From Hydrangea macrophylla (Eukaryota; Streptophyta; Magnoliopsida; Cornales; Hydrangeaceae): DNA of 64,000 bases. Below are positions 1 through 10,535 of this stretch, piece by piece; position 1 is the first letter of the stretch; each line of letters begins with the position of its first letter. Where the stretch lies: NCBI GenBank assembly GCA_033977485.1, contig CM066988.1:72469169-72533168 (forward strand). The letters are read 5' to 3'. A program made the position numbers and the translations under genes. The notes beneath the pieces were generated by a model that saw nothing but the letters and a program-made list of their open reading frames with translations, was not told the DNA's origin and did no database searches.

Positions 1-535
1 CTAAGCTACACTATTGCATAAACTAGCAATGTCGGACAAATTCGATACACTTTTTTCCCCCTCAAATTGAAGGTATGAATGGAAATGAAAACCAAAGTTT
101 GGAATCAAGAGACACGTGACTAAGACAGGTGCATTTAGTAAAATTGGGCAAAATTTGCAACTAGGGCGCTAACGGGTGTAACTGGCAAATGAGCACATTG
201 CATGACTAGACTACCTCGCATAAGTATGCATGGTAGTTAAAATCGGATGTAACCGGTGACGAACCAATCCAGGCAATAATTGATGTTGGATGTTGGACGG
301 GGCAAGCGGCAAACTTTGCTGCTACCTATCGAGTAAAAGACTAATACCGGAGAACAAAAAGCTCTGATACCATATTGGCATATAAGAGAGAGAAGGAAAC
401 AATATGGAGAATACCACTCCTCTAAATGGAGTGTTGAAGCATTACAAAAGAGCCTTAATAATGAGAACCAGAAAGGGTCCCACAAAATATTTACATAAAC
501 TAGCCATGAGGGACAAACCCTAATACTCTTTTAAA
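1..535 (-). mobile_element. Small non-autonomous Copia-type LTR element, cut by the window edge
   Basis: A primer-binding site complementary to initiator Met-tRNA (TGGTATCAGAGC on the minus strand) lies at 361-372. A C-rich strand of a polypurine tract (about 55-65, followed by TCAAATTGAAGG) lies near the left edge. The segment around 14-54 matches the segment around 490-533 (shared cataaactagc..tg..ggacaaa), so these are the two LTRs. The internal region is only about 300 bp and I see no coding sequence in it, which fits a deleted or TRIM-like copy. The right LTR boundary is approximate. Confidence 0.6.
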
Positions 536-545
536 CCATATATGT

Positions 546-1484
546 GCTGTCTGTGCTGTATGAGATGAACCTAGAAGGTTAACCTGCCTAGAAAAATCAA
601 ACCATGCTGTACGAGATAAACCTAGCTAGAAGGTTAACCTGCCTAGAAAAATCTTTGAGAAAAATATTCAAGGATTCATTCTGAAGAAGCTTCGGTGAGA
701 CCACAATCATGAAGTTAGGGGCCTACCATGTAATGTAAAACTTCAATAATGAGATGTGACAGACAAAATTGTCGAAATTATAGTTCAACTATATACATCA
801 TGGCTTCTGGTAGCTTCTAACTTACGGCATAACCATGAACAAATCTATTGCATGATAGACATATATATATATATATATATATACACTTTCATATTCCCAA
901 ATTGTCCTAAATTGCATTGCAATAATCAAAAGTGTGAATGTCATTCATACAACTCATGCCAAAGAAAAGAACAAAAGACAACTCATCACACGTCAAAAAG
1001 CCGCTTAATCACCAACTATAGTGGCATGAGAATCAAATTAATCAATCCTATGAAAAACTAATCATGCTAATTTAATATCAAAGCATAGTACATGCATCAA
1101 TTTTGTGACCTCAAACTATAGTCCCCAAGGATGTCAAGATTGCACTTTCTTCCACTTTCTTTATGTTCAGTTTCACTCTCATCTTCTATTTAATTAATTT
1201 CTATAAGAACCAGAATCTGATCGTTTGATAAAAAACTTATTTTTAAGTGACCATAGGTCCGACTCGTGTGTGCAGTAGAATGGAAATTTACCAAACACTT
1301 AAATATACAAAATCAATACTAACAAACCCCATATCCACTTCCTAGCATTCCCAAACAACCCAACAAAATGAGTTCTTAGCCTTACCAAACAAATCCTTGT
1401 TTTTAAAAGTTTTCTAACAAATTTTTTTTTTTAAAAAGTTCAAATTAAACCATAACAAACAAATAAAGCACTTAATGTGGGTAC
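546..1484. other. AT-rich non-coding stretch, probable intron or 3' flank of the TOD1-like gene
   Basis: There is an AT dinucleotide run near 860-885 and no convincing reading frame. The remaining C-terminal exon(s) expected for the TOD1-like gene are not seen here, so this is most simply intron sequence downstream of the donor at 1484. Confidence 0.4.
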
Positions 1485-3008
1485 CTGAAACATAAGGGAG
1501 CTTTTTTGATGACCAAGGCATCAACCCATTCTCACAATATGTCTCTACCTGTGTCTTCAACGAATCAACATCCCACCATTTCTTCCACCTTGCAGTTGCC
1601 ATTGCTTCTTCCATAGTATGAACATAATAGGGATGTCTAGAGATAGCCATATCATAGTTCTCGAAAATAACAAGTGAGTGTATCAACAACAATGGATCAA
1701 CCACTAATTGCAATTTTGCGTCTATCCAAACGCTATATTTCACGTTTGGGAATAGTCTATGGACTAAGTATTTTGGTATTACCCCATTCATTGCAGCATT
1801 TTCGTACAAATGCCCATTTGAGACCTTTACAAGTCTCCAAACTCCCACGTTGTATTGTTTGGATTTTCTTGAAATTACATTTTGAATTGCAAGCCCTTTG
1901 AGAGTATCATCATCTACAAACATGAAGAAACAAACATGGTCTAGAGTTTTGGATCCAAGGCCTCTCGGTTGCCGAATTTTGTCATGATCACCAAAAATGG
2001 CTGAGGCTACAACAACTCCATCACATTTTTCCATAGCAATTTGATCTTGATTACACACATAGACAAAAAAAATAAAAAATGCAAATCAATATCCAAACAA
2101 ATAAATAAGCAAAAGTCGGAAAATTTATGATATGATTAGAAATTGCAAGGAAACATTGAAAATAAAATTTCCCTAGTTTTGCAAATGAATGGAAACGTCA
2201 TTGGAAGCTTTGTGTACAGTGGAAAGGTAAATCAATTTGGTAATAAATTTTTTTTTTAATCCTAATTCACCATTTGGAGTCCCAATGAAAACTTTTGTAC
2301 CATAGAATGATAGAATGGATATGATTGAAGCACATTCCAACTATATAGTATGGGAAAGATGAAAATCAACGTACAAAAACTAGACATATTTTGTGTGATT
2401 TTGACATCAAACTAATCATATATATATACAGACACACACACATACGTAATGTGATTGTGACATCAAACTAACCAGAACTACTGATCGGAAACTCCGTAAA
2501 GAATCCACATGGGATTTCAATACCAATGTCTCCATAATCAAAATATGATTTCCTCTTTTGGGTACTGAAATTTCCACCAAAACTTCCTGCTCTGCCCCTC
2601 ATATATTTCATAGCCTTGGAACCAATCCATGACGAATTCCTAGAAAATTCTTGGATTTCTTTCAAAACCCACCAATAATCTGAAAATCAAAACAAAACCC
2701 ATTAATCAAAAACCAAAATCAAATCAACCATTGATTGAGGATTGAGTTGGGTAGGTACCAGAGAAATGAACAGGGGAAGTGCAGGTGGAGCGAAGGGTAG
2801 GGATGGCATATTTGTGTTCTCCATAGGAGAGAGGGTAAGAGAAGAGGGGGGCCTGGATTGGATCAAATGGGGATGAACGGAAGATGCATTTGGTTGAGGA
2901 GGAGAGAGAGAAATAGAGAGCGATGAAGAGAGAGGAGAAGAGGTAGAAGAGAGAGAAACAGAGGAGCTTTGATTGGAAGAGCAGTGGCGTGGACGTCGCC
3001 TTCCCCAT
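1485..3008 (-). CDS. TOD1: TOD1-like DUF616 protein, 5' three exons (C-terminus outside window)
   Basis: Exons run on the minus strand: 3008-2759, 2679-2473 and 2045-1485, separated by introns of 79 and 427 bp, all GT-AG. Joined, they give 339 residues without a stop. The N-terminus has a hydrophobic signal anchor (about residues 13-36), then the motifs YGEHKYAIPT and SPVHFSDYW; the latter is created across the first splice junction. Next come CGFF, AMEKCDGVVV, DHDKIRQP, VIPKYLVHRLFPN, DAKLQLVVDP and TMEEAMATARWKKWWDVD, the core of the DUF616 family. In Arabidopsis the family includes TOD1, reported as an alkaline ceramidase in turgor control, and MUCI70, a probable glycosyltransferase; the N-terminal motifs resemble TOD1. 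The start at 3008 was chosen because it puts the anchor near the N-terminus; an in-frame ATG also exists at 3077. The last donor (GT at 1484-1483) shows that at least one more exon is needed. It is not visible to the left and probably lies beyond the edge, past the Copia remnant. Confidence 0.85.
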
Positions 3009-4607
3009 AAAGACATCTCTCCATGAATTTGCATTCTCTTTATTTATTGCCCTCGCTTTAATTATTGATTTATTCATTTTTTTTTTAACATTTAATTTGT
3101 TTGATTTATTGAATTCTTAATTTTTTTAATTTTTTATTTTTTTGATGGATTTTGGATTCTTAATTCTAGTTGTGAACCCGTAATATAATGTTGCCTACAA
3201 GGTTAAAAGTTAATAGTAGTAAGCGATCAAAAAAAAAAAAAAAGTTATAGTAATAAGGTATCAATATCCAAATGCATAAAAAGACTAACGTCCCCTTGAA
3301 AACTGAAAATTAGGAATTGATAATTAAGTTCTGAATTTTCAATATTGATAAATTAAAACTACTGAATTTATAGCATTGATAACAATCTGAGAAATATTGA
3401 AATATATCGCATTCATTGATTTTTTATTTTTTATTTTATATTTTTTTTAAGTAAAACCCTAATAGTCTGATAAAACTAAAAATTAAGTATTGAAAATTAA
3501 GTTTTGAATTTAAAGTACTAAAAATTTTAAGTAATTAAATTTTAAATATTCAAAATAATGTTTAAAGTACTGAAAATAAACTGTATTTAGTGATTATTTT
3601 CAAGATAATTTTTTCATTGAATTTTTTGTTGCTTTTTCAATTAAGTGGTACATTATCAAATTCCATAAAAAAAAAGGAGTACATTATCAAACACACTGAA
3701 AAAACATAAGTATTGAAAATGAAATTGGATTATCAGACATTTCCTTAAACTTTTCAGTAAGTTTTTTTTTATTTATATTTTATTTTTATTGAAGCGGTAT
3801 ATTATCATATAATCACAAAAGTTTTGCTTTCGTTTTCTGTTTCTATTCAAAAGCTTAGAAAAATATCTTTTTCTTTTCTTTTCTTTTTTTTCACTTTGTA
3901 CCCTCGGGCATGTGTTATAACTAATACCCTAAATAAGAAGAGGAATTAACTGAAACACGCCTATATAGTCAATACAATACATAGACTTAATTTCATTTGA
4001 TTGATTTGCAAGATATGTTTTTAACTTGAGAAACAAAATAGTATTCTAAATTTATAGGTCACGTTTTCAAAATAATATGCTAGCCACAAAACTATAAATC
4101 TTGTGAATTCGAACAATTTCTCTTCTTTAGGAAAACTTTGTCAATATTGCTATTGGCGGAGTTCATTATGTAGATTAATTCCAAACTTTGTTCGAGTTTA
4201 AAAAAGAATTGAGTATCCCTCAAAACAAAAAAAATAAATAAATAAAATAAGAAGTTAGGGATTGACAATTTTTTTCAAAATTCGTTTTACTACGACAAGT
4301 GATTGGAAGAATCAAATCCACACTGGCACCTTTGTAATTTTTTATTTCTTTTGAATTGAGGAGGACATTTTTTATTTCTATATTAAACAAAATTCCTTTG
4401 TTTATGCTGAAAACTGTTCTTTGGCTTCTTATGTGGAGAGTGGATTCGATCGGTCATTCAAATTATAAGGGACTAGTAGCCCGGCCAGTTGGTATCCGGT
4501 CCCTCTCTCCTCTTTGAGTGGGGGAGTTCGACTTCGTCATTTTTTGGAGAGTTTGTCCTGTGGGGTCTGTGACCCTCCTGTGTGTGTGCGCGGCCTGTGG
4601 ATGCTTT
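3009..4607. other. AT-rich intergenic DNA upstream of the TOD1-like gene
   Basis: This stretch has long A and T runs with short similar phrases around tgaaaattaagt near 3300-3560. No reading frame, RNA gene or transposon end could be supported. The TOD1-like promoter should lie in the right part of 3009-3300, but no clear TATA box stands out. Confidence 0.5.
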
Positions 4608-4611
4608 GCCA

Positions 4612-4861
4612 GTTAGAATATATAAGAGAGAAGGAGAGAGAGTGAGACAATACTATGAATTATGTATTGAATGGTGTGATGAAACCTTACAATGAGTAGC
4701 CTTTATATAGGCCAAGCGAGAATCCTAAAAGGGAAAGAAAAGTACCTAGGCTAGTAGTACAATTGGTAGTACAACTGGTAGTACAATGTATCTAGACAGT
4801 AAGTATAGTAAGATACAATAGGTACAAGAATGTAGACAAATATTCTAATATTATTCTAACA
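4612..4861 (-). repeat. 3' LTR of the Copia element
   Basis: This is identical to 8729-8979 except for one substitution (C at 4717) and the missing first base. It is preceded on the minus strand by a purine-rich tract at about 4862-4880 (GAGTTTGAGGGGGC). Confidence 0.93.
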
Positions 4862-4873
4862 GCCCCCTCAAAC

Positions 4874-7800
4874 TCAAGGTGGTAGAATGGAAACCAACTT
4901 GAGTTTGGAAACTAAATCCTGAAGACGTCCCGGTGGATGAGCTTTGGTGAATACGTCAGCAGTCTGATCGATGGAGGAGACTGAGTTAAGTCGAATGGTA
5001 CCACAAGAAATATGATGACGAACAAAATGACAATCGATCTCAATGTGTTTTGTACGTTCATGGAAGACATCATTGTGAGCAATTTGAATGGCACTTTGGT
5101 TATCACAACTGATGGTTGTAGCTGTTGGATGATTGACCCCCATGTCCTCAAGTAACCAGCGTAGCCAGAGAAGTTCCTGAGTGGTATCAGCAAGGGCACG
5201 ATATTCAGCTTCTGTACTAGATCGGGCAACAACAGTTTGCTTCTTACTACGCCAGGAGATGAGAGAGTCACCCAAGAAGAAGCAATACCCAGTGGTGGAA
5301 CGACGATCAGTAGGATCTCCTGCCCAGTCTGCATCTGAGTAGGCACGTAGCTCAAGAGAGGAGTGAGCAGAGAAGTGGAGGCCGTGAAATAAGGTCCCTT
5401 TGATGTACCTGAGAATGCGGAGAACTGCTGCATAATGAGGAGAACGAGGAGCAGATAGAAATTGGCTTACAATATGGACAGCATAGGAGATATCAGGTCT
5501 AGTAACTGTCAGATAAACGAGACTCCCAACAAGCTGACGATATAGAGTAGGATCATCTAAGGGTATACCATCCATAGGAGTGAGCCTAGAGTTAGGCTCG
5601 AGGGGAGTGGTACTAGTCTTGCTGTCTGTAAGTCCCGCTCGTGTAAGCAAGTCTGAGGCATACTTGGCTTGAGAGAGATAATATTCGTCAGAACTGGAAT
5701 TGATCTCAAGGCCCAGAAAATAGTTAAGTTTGCCGAGATCTTTCATTTCAACATGTTGGCTGAGATGGGTTTTGAGATCCAAGATTCCAGATCTATCATC
5801 TCCTGTGATAATCATGTCATCCACATAGAGGAGAAGTAGAATAATGCCTCGGTCAGTTTTGCGGATGAAAAGAGCTGAATCATATGAGCTGCCTGTGAAC
5901 CCAAAGCGCTCAACAATGGTGCTGAACTTTGCAAACCAAGCCCGAGGAGCTTGCTTGAGACCATATAGAGCTCGGCGGAGCTTGCAAACTTGATGAGGAT
6001 GATGATGATAACCAGGAGGAGGGCGCATATAAACTTCTTCAGTGAGGTCACCATTGAGGAAGGCATTCTTGACATCCATTTGGAATAAGTCCCAACGGCG
6101 AACTGCAGCAACTGCAATGAGGCTGCGAACAGAGGTGAGACGGGCAACAGGGGCAAATGTTTCCTCATAATCAATCCCATACTCCTGGGTAAAGCCCTTG
6201 GCTACTAGGCGGGCTTTGTAGCGATCAATGGATCCATCTGAGTGAGTTTTGATCTTGTAAACCCACTTACATCCCATAGCATTCTTGCCACTTGGCAAGT
6301 CCACCAAATCCCATGTGTGATTTTGTTCAAGTGCCTGCAATTCATCATCCATTGCTTTCTGCCAAAGAGGATTAGAATTGGCCTCATGGTAAGATTGAGG
6401 CTCATGGTGAGAGAGAATTATAGAAAAACAATGGTAATCCCGAAGATGAATTGGAGGAGCTTTTACTCGGTCGCTACGTCTAGGAAGAGGGTCAGGGTCT
6501 GATGCAGACCCATCAGATGGAGCAGACAGTTCAGTAGAGACTGTGGTGGACAAATCAGATGAAGTGTCTGTAGATGTGGATGTAGGTAGAGGGGCAGGCA
6601 AAGTTGCTGATTCAGAGTGAGAACCTATATCAGGGGTGTCAGGAAATAGATCTACTAAGGGGTCAGTGAAGTAGAAAGGAGTATTGGAAGGAGATAGATG
6701 AAACTGGGACATGGATGAGAACATTTTGTGTTCCCAGAAGACAACATGACGAGACACACGAAGACGTTTGGAGTAAGGGTCCCAACATCGATAGCCTTTG
6801 TGTTCAATACCATACCCCAAGAAACAACATAAGCGAGCTCGAGATTCTAGTTTTGTGCGCTCATGTGGCTGAAGTAAGACAAAGCAGGCAGAACCAAAGA
6901 CTTTAAGGGTTGTATAGTTAGGAGGATGGTTATATAGACGCTCATATGGTGACTGATTTTCAGTAGTGGGAGAAGGGATACGGTTCATGGTGTAAATGGC
7001 AGTGAGGGCAGCCTCTCCCCAAAATTGTTCAGGACATGAAGCAGATGTGAGAAGAGCTCGAACAATATTAAGAATATGACGGTGTTTACGCTCGGCTCTC
7101 CCATTTTGTTGGGAGGTGCCTGGACAGGAACGATGGGGAAGAGTGCCATGCTGGCGAAGAAAATTTAAAACACCTTTTTCTTTGTATTCTTGGGCATTAT
7201 CAGCTCGAAACACTTTGATATTGCAAGAAAATTGAGTTTTGATCATGTTCGCAAAATCAAAGTAAATCTGGGGTAATTCAGATCGATTTTTCATCAGATA
7301 TAGCCAAGTGTATCGTGAAAAATCATCGACAAAGATTACATAATATCTAGATCCTCCCATTGTGGCAGTTGGAGAGGGACCCCAAACATCAGAGTGAATT
7401 AAATCAAAAGGTGCAGAGGAAACAGAATCACTGTTATTAAATGGTAAAGCTGGTTGTTTGGCAAGTTGACAAGGTAAACAATCAACATTTTCGACTTTAA
7501 CTGAACCTAACTGACCACTTGACACTAAGGATTTTAACCGACTTAGTGAAACATGACCTAAACGAGAGTGCCAAAGATGAAAAGGGGTGGTGAACGATAC
7601 TGACGCTGCAGTTTGAGTTGGTGAAATGAAGTGAGATGGAATATGGAGATTGTTCAGTTCAAATAATCGTCCTATTTTACGATCTGTCCCAAGAGTCTGG
7701 CCCGTTTTTGGGTCTTGTACTAGACATCCAGAATTAGAAAAAGAGACGGTAAGTCCGAGTTCACACAATTGACCAACAGATATGAGATTTAAAGTGAGTT

Positions 7801-8608
7801 TAGGAATAAGATAAGTGTCAGGGAGAGATGTGTGAGTGGTGGAGACTTGCCCTATATGACTGACGTTCATACGGGAACCATCAGCTGTGTGTATGGATGG
7901 TGCATTGAGAGTAGAATGTTTGGTAGAGAATGTAGTGGGATCAGAGGTCATATGGTTACAGCAACCAGAGTCAAAGAACCAAGAAGATGTACCTGGGGCA
8001 ACAGATAGAGCAGTAGGAGACGTGTTATCAGAATGATCCAGAACTCGTTTGATGATGTCCGCAAGGAGAGAATCAGAGATGGATGAAGGAGTAGACGACT
8101 TAGAAGATGATGACTCCTTGGTAGAAATAGAAGTGGATGATGATGAACAACCTCGGGACCGATTATCCTGTGAATATCTGGTAGGATTCTCATTGCAATC
8201 ATCAAGATAGTGCCCTGGTCCACGCTTGTGACAGAAAGTACACACTCTGATAGGACAATGCAACAGAATATGTCCTGGTTTGTGACAATATTTGTAGGAG
8301 GGATCTGTGAGAGGCTCCATGATGTGTAACATAAGTGGTAGAATTGATCTGGATGACAGTGGTCGGGTGGTGATATGATGGAGGAAGCCTGGATGAGAAA
8401 GTGGCAGCCGAGCAATGGAGGCAGCCGGGTGGTGGTGACCTGGCGGCAGTGGTGGTGACCGAGCGGCGAAGGCGGTGACAGCGGCAGAGCCCAAGTTGAG
8501 ATGGCGAGGTGACCGAAATGAGGACGTCGGGCAGGGTAGATGTGGATGGTGGTAGCCGGGCAGCGGAGGTGATCGGGCTAAGGTGGCACGATTACGAACT
8601 TGAGGCAA
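4874..8608 (-). CDS. Copia polyprotein (zinc knuckles, protease, integrase, RT, RNase H)
   Basis: The frame is open for 1244 codons. It has no ATG until 8332, so the true start is probably there or was lost. Numbering from 8608: a defective knuckle near residues 105-118 (Tyr at the first Cys position), a second CCHC-like knuckle 123-138, protease DSG at 213-215, HHCC zinc finger (H347, H352, C377, C380), integrase D407, D470 and E506 (35 residues between the last two), RT FQMDVKNAFLNG and YVDD at 928-931, and RNase H with SDADWAG (D1092), E1133 and D1169. The pol part looks intact. The usual capsid domain of about 200 residues before the knuckles is missing. In its place is a GC-rich segment encoding Pro/His/Arg-rich sequence (residues 1-92). 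Protein for particle assembly would therefore have to come from another copy. Confidence 0.93.
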   Translation of the reverse strand: MPQVRNRATLARSPPLPGYHHPHLPCPTSSFRSPRHLNLGSAAVTAFAARSPPLPPGHHHPAASIARLPLSHPGFLHHITTRPLSSRSILPLMLHIMEPLTDPSYKYCHKPGHILLHCPIRVCTFCHKRGPGHYLDDCNENPTRYSQDNRSRGCSSSSTSISTKESSSSKSSTPSSISDSLLADIIKRVLDHSDNTSPTALSVAPGTSSWFFDSGCCNHMTSDPTTFSTKHSTLNAPSIHTADGSRMNVSHIGQVSTTHTSLPDTYLIPKLTLNLISVGQLCELGLTVSFSNSGCLVQDPKTGQTLGTDRKIGRLFELNNLHIPSHFISPTQTAASVSFTTPFHLWHSRLGHVSLSRLKSLVSSGQLGSVKVENVDCLPCQLAKQPALPFNNSDSVSSAPFDLIHSDVWGPSPTATMGGSRYYVIFVDDFSRYTWLYLMKNRSELPQIYFDFANMIKTQFSCNIKVFRADNAQEYKEKGVLNFLRQHGTLPHRSCPGTSQQNGRAERKHRHILNIVRALLTSASCPEQFWGEAALTAIYTMNRIPSPTTENQSPYERLYNHPPNYTTLKVFGSACFVLLQPHERTKLESRARLCCFLGYGIEHKGYRCWDPYSKRLRVSRHVVFWEHKMFSSMSQFHLSPSNTPFYFTDPLVDLFPDTPDIGSHSESATLPAPLPTSTSTDTSSDLSTTVSTELSAPSDGSASDPDPLPRRSDRVKAPPIHLRDYHCFSIILSHHEPQSYHEANSNPLWQKAMDDELQALEQNHTWDLVDLPSGKNAMGCKWVYKIKTHSDGSIDRYKARLVAKGFTQEYGIDYEETFAPVARLTSVRSLIAVAAVRRWDLFQMDVKNAFLNGDLTEEVYMRPPPGYHHHPHQVCKLRRALYGLKQAPRAWFAKFSTIVERFGFTGSSYDSALFIRKTDRGIILLLLYVDDMIITGDDRSGILDLKTHLSQHVEMKDLGKLNYFLGLEINSSSDEYYLSQAKYASDLLTRAGLTDSKTSTTPLEPNSRLTPMDGIPLDDPTLYRQLVGSLVYLTVTRPDISYAVHIVSQFLSAPRSPHYAAVLRILRYIKGTLFHGLHFSAHSSLELRAYSDADWAGDPTDRRSTTGYCFFLGDSLISWRSKKQTVVARSSTEAEYRALADTTQELLWLRWLLEDMGVNHPTATTISCDNQSAIQIAHNDVFHERTKHIEIDCHFVRHHISCGTIRLNSVSSIDQTADVFTKAHPPGRLQDLVSKLKLVSILPP

Positions 8609-8716
8609 CTACAAGAAGGATTTCTGATGTAGAGGATCCACTATTGTGGCAACCACAGAGCATAATTTCCTTTTAAGAAGTTACCAGGAGGAGGAAGAGG
8701 CCACCAGGAGCTTATA

Positions 8717-8728
8717 GCTCTGATACCA
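8717..8728 (-). other. Primer-binding site of the Copia element
   Basis: The minus strand reads TGGTATCAGAGC immediately after the 5' LTR, complementary to the 3' end of initiator Met-tRNA, as in most plant Copia elements. Confidence 0.9.
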
Positions 8729-8979
8729 TGTTAGAATATATAAGAGAGAAGGAGAGAGAGTGAGACAATACTATGAATTATGTATTGAATGGTGTGATGA
8801 AACCTTACAATGAGTAGCCTTTATATAGGCCAAGAGAGAATCCTAAAAGGGAAAGAAAAGTACCTAGGCTAGTAGTACAATTGGTAGTACAACTGGTAGT
8901 ACAATGTATCTAGACAGTAAGTATAGTAAGATACAATAGGTACAAGAATGTAGACAAATATTCTAATATTATTCTAACA
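8729..8979 (-). repeat. 5' LTR of the Copia element
   Basis: This 251-bp sequence is TG...CA bounded. It carries a TATATAAAG box on the minus strand at 8819-8827, the likely element promoter. Confidence 0.93.
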
Positions 8980-9281
8980 GCCATCAGCAAAAGAAAAAAA
9001 GTATATGACCGTCCAACTAAGCATCTCTCAAGATTGATTTATTCATAAGGAACTTCTATGAGACATCCTTGTAGTTATGGTTGTATCATACATCCAAATT
9101 TTGGTGTCAAGAGTAATTGATGTTCCTAAACTACTAGAATGTAAGATACAACCTAAACCACTTAGATGTATCATAGAATTGTCCTATACCTTATTGTTTT
9201 AGGCAGCTACTAAATACATACATCTAATTATGCTCTACACTGACGTCGGTAATTAGTTATGTTGAATTGCAACTCTTCAAA
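8980..9281. other. Non-coding intergenic sequence
   Basis: No reading frame, repeat boundary or RNA signal was found between the Copia element and the first SINE. Confidence 0.5.
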
Positions 9282-9295
9282 TTGTCCAGACGAGT

Positions 9296-9517
9296 AACCA
9301 TCTCACTTAGATGAGATGGCTAGGGCCCCTCCCCCCAATGGATTAGTTGTGGGTTCGAACCCTAGGGAGAAACAAGAGAGACAATCTCTTTAAAGTGGGA
9401 TATGCCCCCCCTCCCCCCTCGTGTGTGTGTGTGTTACTAACACTAACAACTAACCAGACTCATGTCACAGAGGTGGTTCGTTTCTGAGACACTAGCCCAA
9501 AAAATAAATTTTTTAAT
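9296..9517 (+). mobile_element. tRNA-derived SINE with 14-bp target duplication
   Basis: A pol III B-box core, GGGTTCGAACCC, lies about 60 bp into the element (near 9352-9363). The unit ends in an A/T-rich tail. It is flanked by TTGTCCAGACGAGT at 9282-9295 and again at 9518-9531, an exact 14-bp target duplication. The A box is degenerate. There is a GT run near 9421-9435. Confidence 0.8.
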
Positions 9518-9531
9518 TTGTCCAGACGAGT

Positions 9532-10223
9532 GAATTTAGTAGCTCTTTCTAGTTTGTTGTTTATAAGAATTTACAAACTATATATAGAGGATCTTCTATT
9601 AATATATCTTAGTGGTCTAGGATTAATCACTCATCACAATTTATAACATTGTGCCACCACTTTAGTGTCAAATTAAGGGTTATAATTAACTTAGTTCTAA
9701 ATGGTGAAATAAAAAACGTTGTTTCAAGATATTACAATATTTAAGCACCAAATTATAACTCTTTAGAGCAACTCCAAGACACCATCTTCAAGTTCATCTA
9801 TATTAATTTTGCATCTTTTTCAAATTTAATGAGATACGTCCCACTTTTTTACATTTGCTCTTCAACCATTCTCATCTTCAAATTCACTATCCAATCTTCA
9901 AATCAATGATGCTGGGTGGAGCTCGGGTCATCTCTCGAAGTCTCTCAATTTAATGTCAAGATTTTGGTTTACAAGTACATTGGCCTAAGAAGAAGAGAGC
10001 CGATCTTACGGAAAATTTCCAAAATGTTGTGTTTTATATTTATAACTACTCGACACCCCGTGCTATGCAGGGACTATTTTCAAACGTTTCCAGTTCATTT
10101 GATCAACTATATATTACCATGAACATGTGTAATATGTTAATGAAAATTAGTATGCACTTAATTTTTAATTTCAGGCTCCAATGCATTAGCATCTACAAGT
10201 AAATTACGTACACATGTTCGGCC
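9532..10223. other. Non-coding intergenic sequence
   Basis: AT-rich, with a phrase gagcaactccaagac near 9764 of the kind seen at plant DNA-transposon ends, but no matching partner end was found. No coding or RNA signal. Confidence 0.4.
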
Positions 10224-10237
10224 AAAATTCCAAATAT

Positions 10238-10420
10238 ATATATATATATTTTTTGGTAATCGGGGGTGTCTGGGCCAGCTTGCGCGCACCTCGACTAATC
10301 CCCGAGGCCTGGAGGCGCCGGGTGAATACTCCAGTGGCCACGCTCCCCATGACTCGAACACTAAACCTCTTGGGTAGTACACCCAAAAAGCTTACCACTC
10401 GGCCACAAGGGACCTGGTTA
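10238..10420 (-). mobile_element. tRNA-derived SINE (Au-like) with 14-bp target duplication
   Basis: On the minus strand the head carries an A box (GGCCGAGTGGTAAG) and a B box (GTTCGAGTC). The 3' end reads CTGGCCCAGACACCCCCGAT followed by TACC and an A-rich/TA tail, which resembles the conserved 3' end of the Au SINE family. AAAATTCCAAATAT occurs at 10224-10237 and 10421-10434 as exact 14-bp target duplications. These pol III boxes belong to the SINE, not to a tRNA gene. Confidence 0.88.
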
Positions 10421-10535
10421 AAAATTCCAAATATTGCTTTCCAAGTATTCTACACTTAAAAACTTAGGATTTTATTGATCATAATCAAAGAGTCATAACA
10501 CATTTATTTATTTTTTTACCACCAAAAACCCCAAA

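Larger units (their letters stand above)
4612..8979 (-). mobile_element. Ty1/copia LTR retrotransposon, very young, lacking capsid domain
   Basis: Two LTRs of about 250 bp flank an internal region in Copia order (PR, INT, RT, RNase H). The right LTR begins TGTTAG and ends CTAACA; the left copy has lost its first T. The LTRs differ by one substitution (C at 4717) apart from that lost end base, which implies recent insertion. The flanks read GCCA before the left LTR and GCCAT after the right LTR. This fits a 5-bp target duplication GCCAT if two T bases were lost at the left junction. Confidence 0.93.

Noticed and set aside
756..1061. 101-codon ORF on the plus strand
   Set aside because: Composed partly of an AT dinucleotide run; no recognisable motif.
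4912..8415. Secondary ORFs overlapping the Copia polyprotein on both strands
   Set aside because: Shadow frames of the true coding frame with no domain of their own.
9340..9370. Possible tRNA gene from a perfect B box
   Set aside because: No cloverleaf could be drawn, and the target duplications show it is a SINE head; the same applies to the A and B boxes at 10310-10410.
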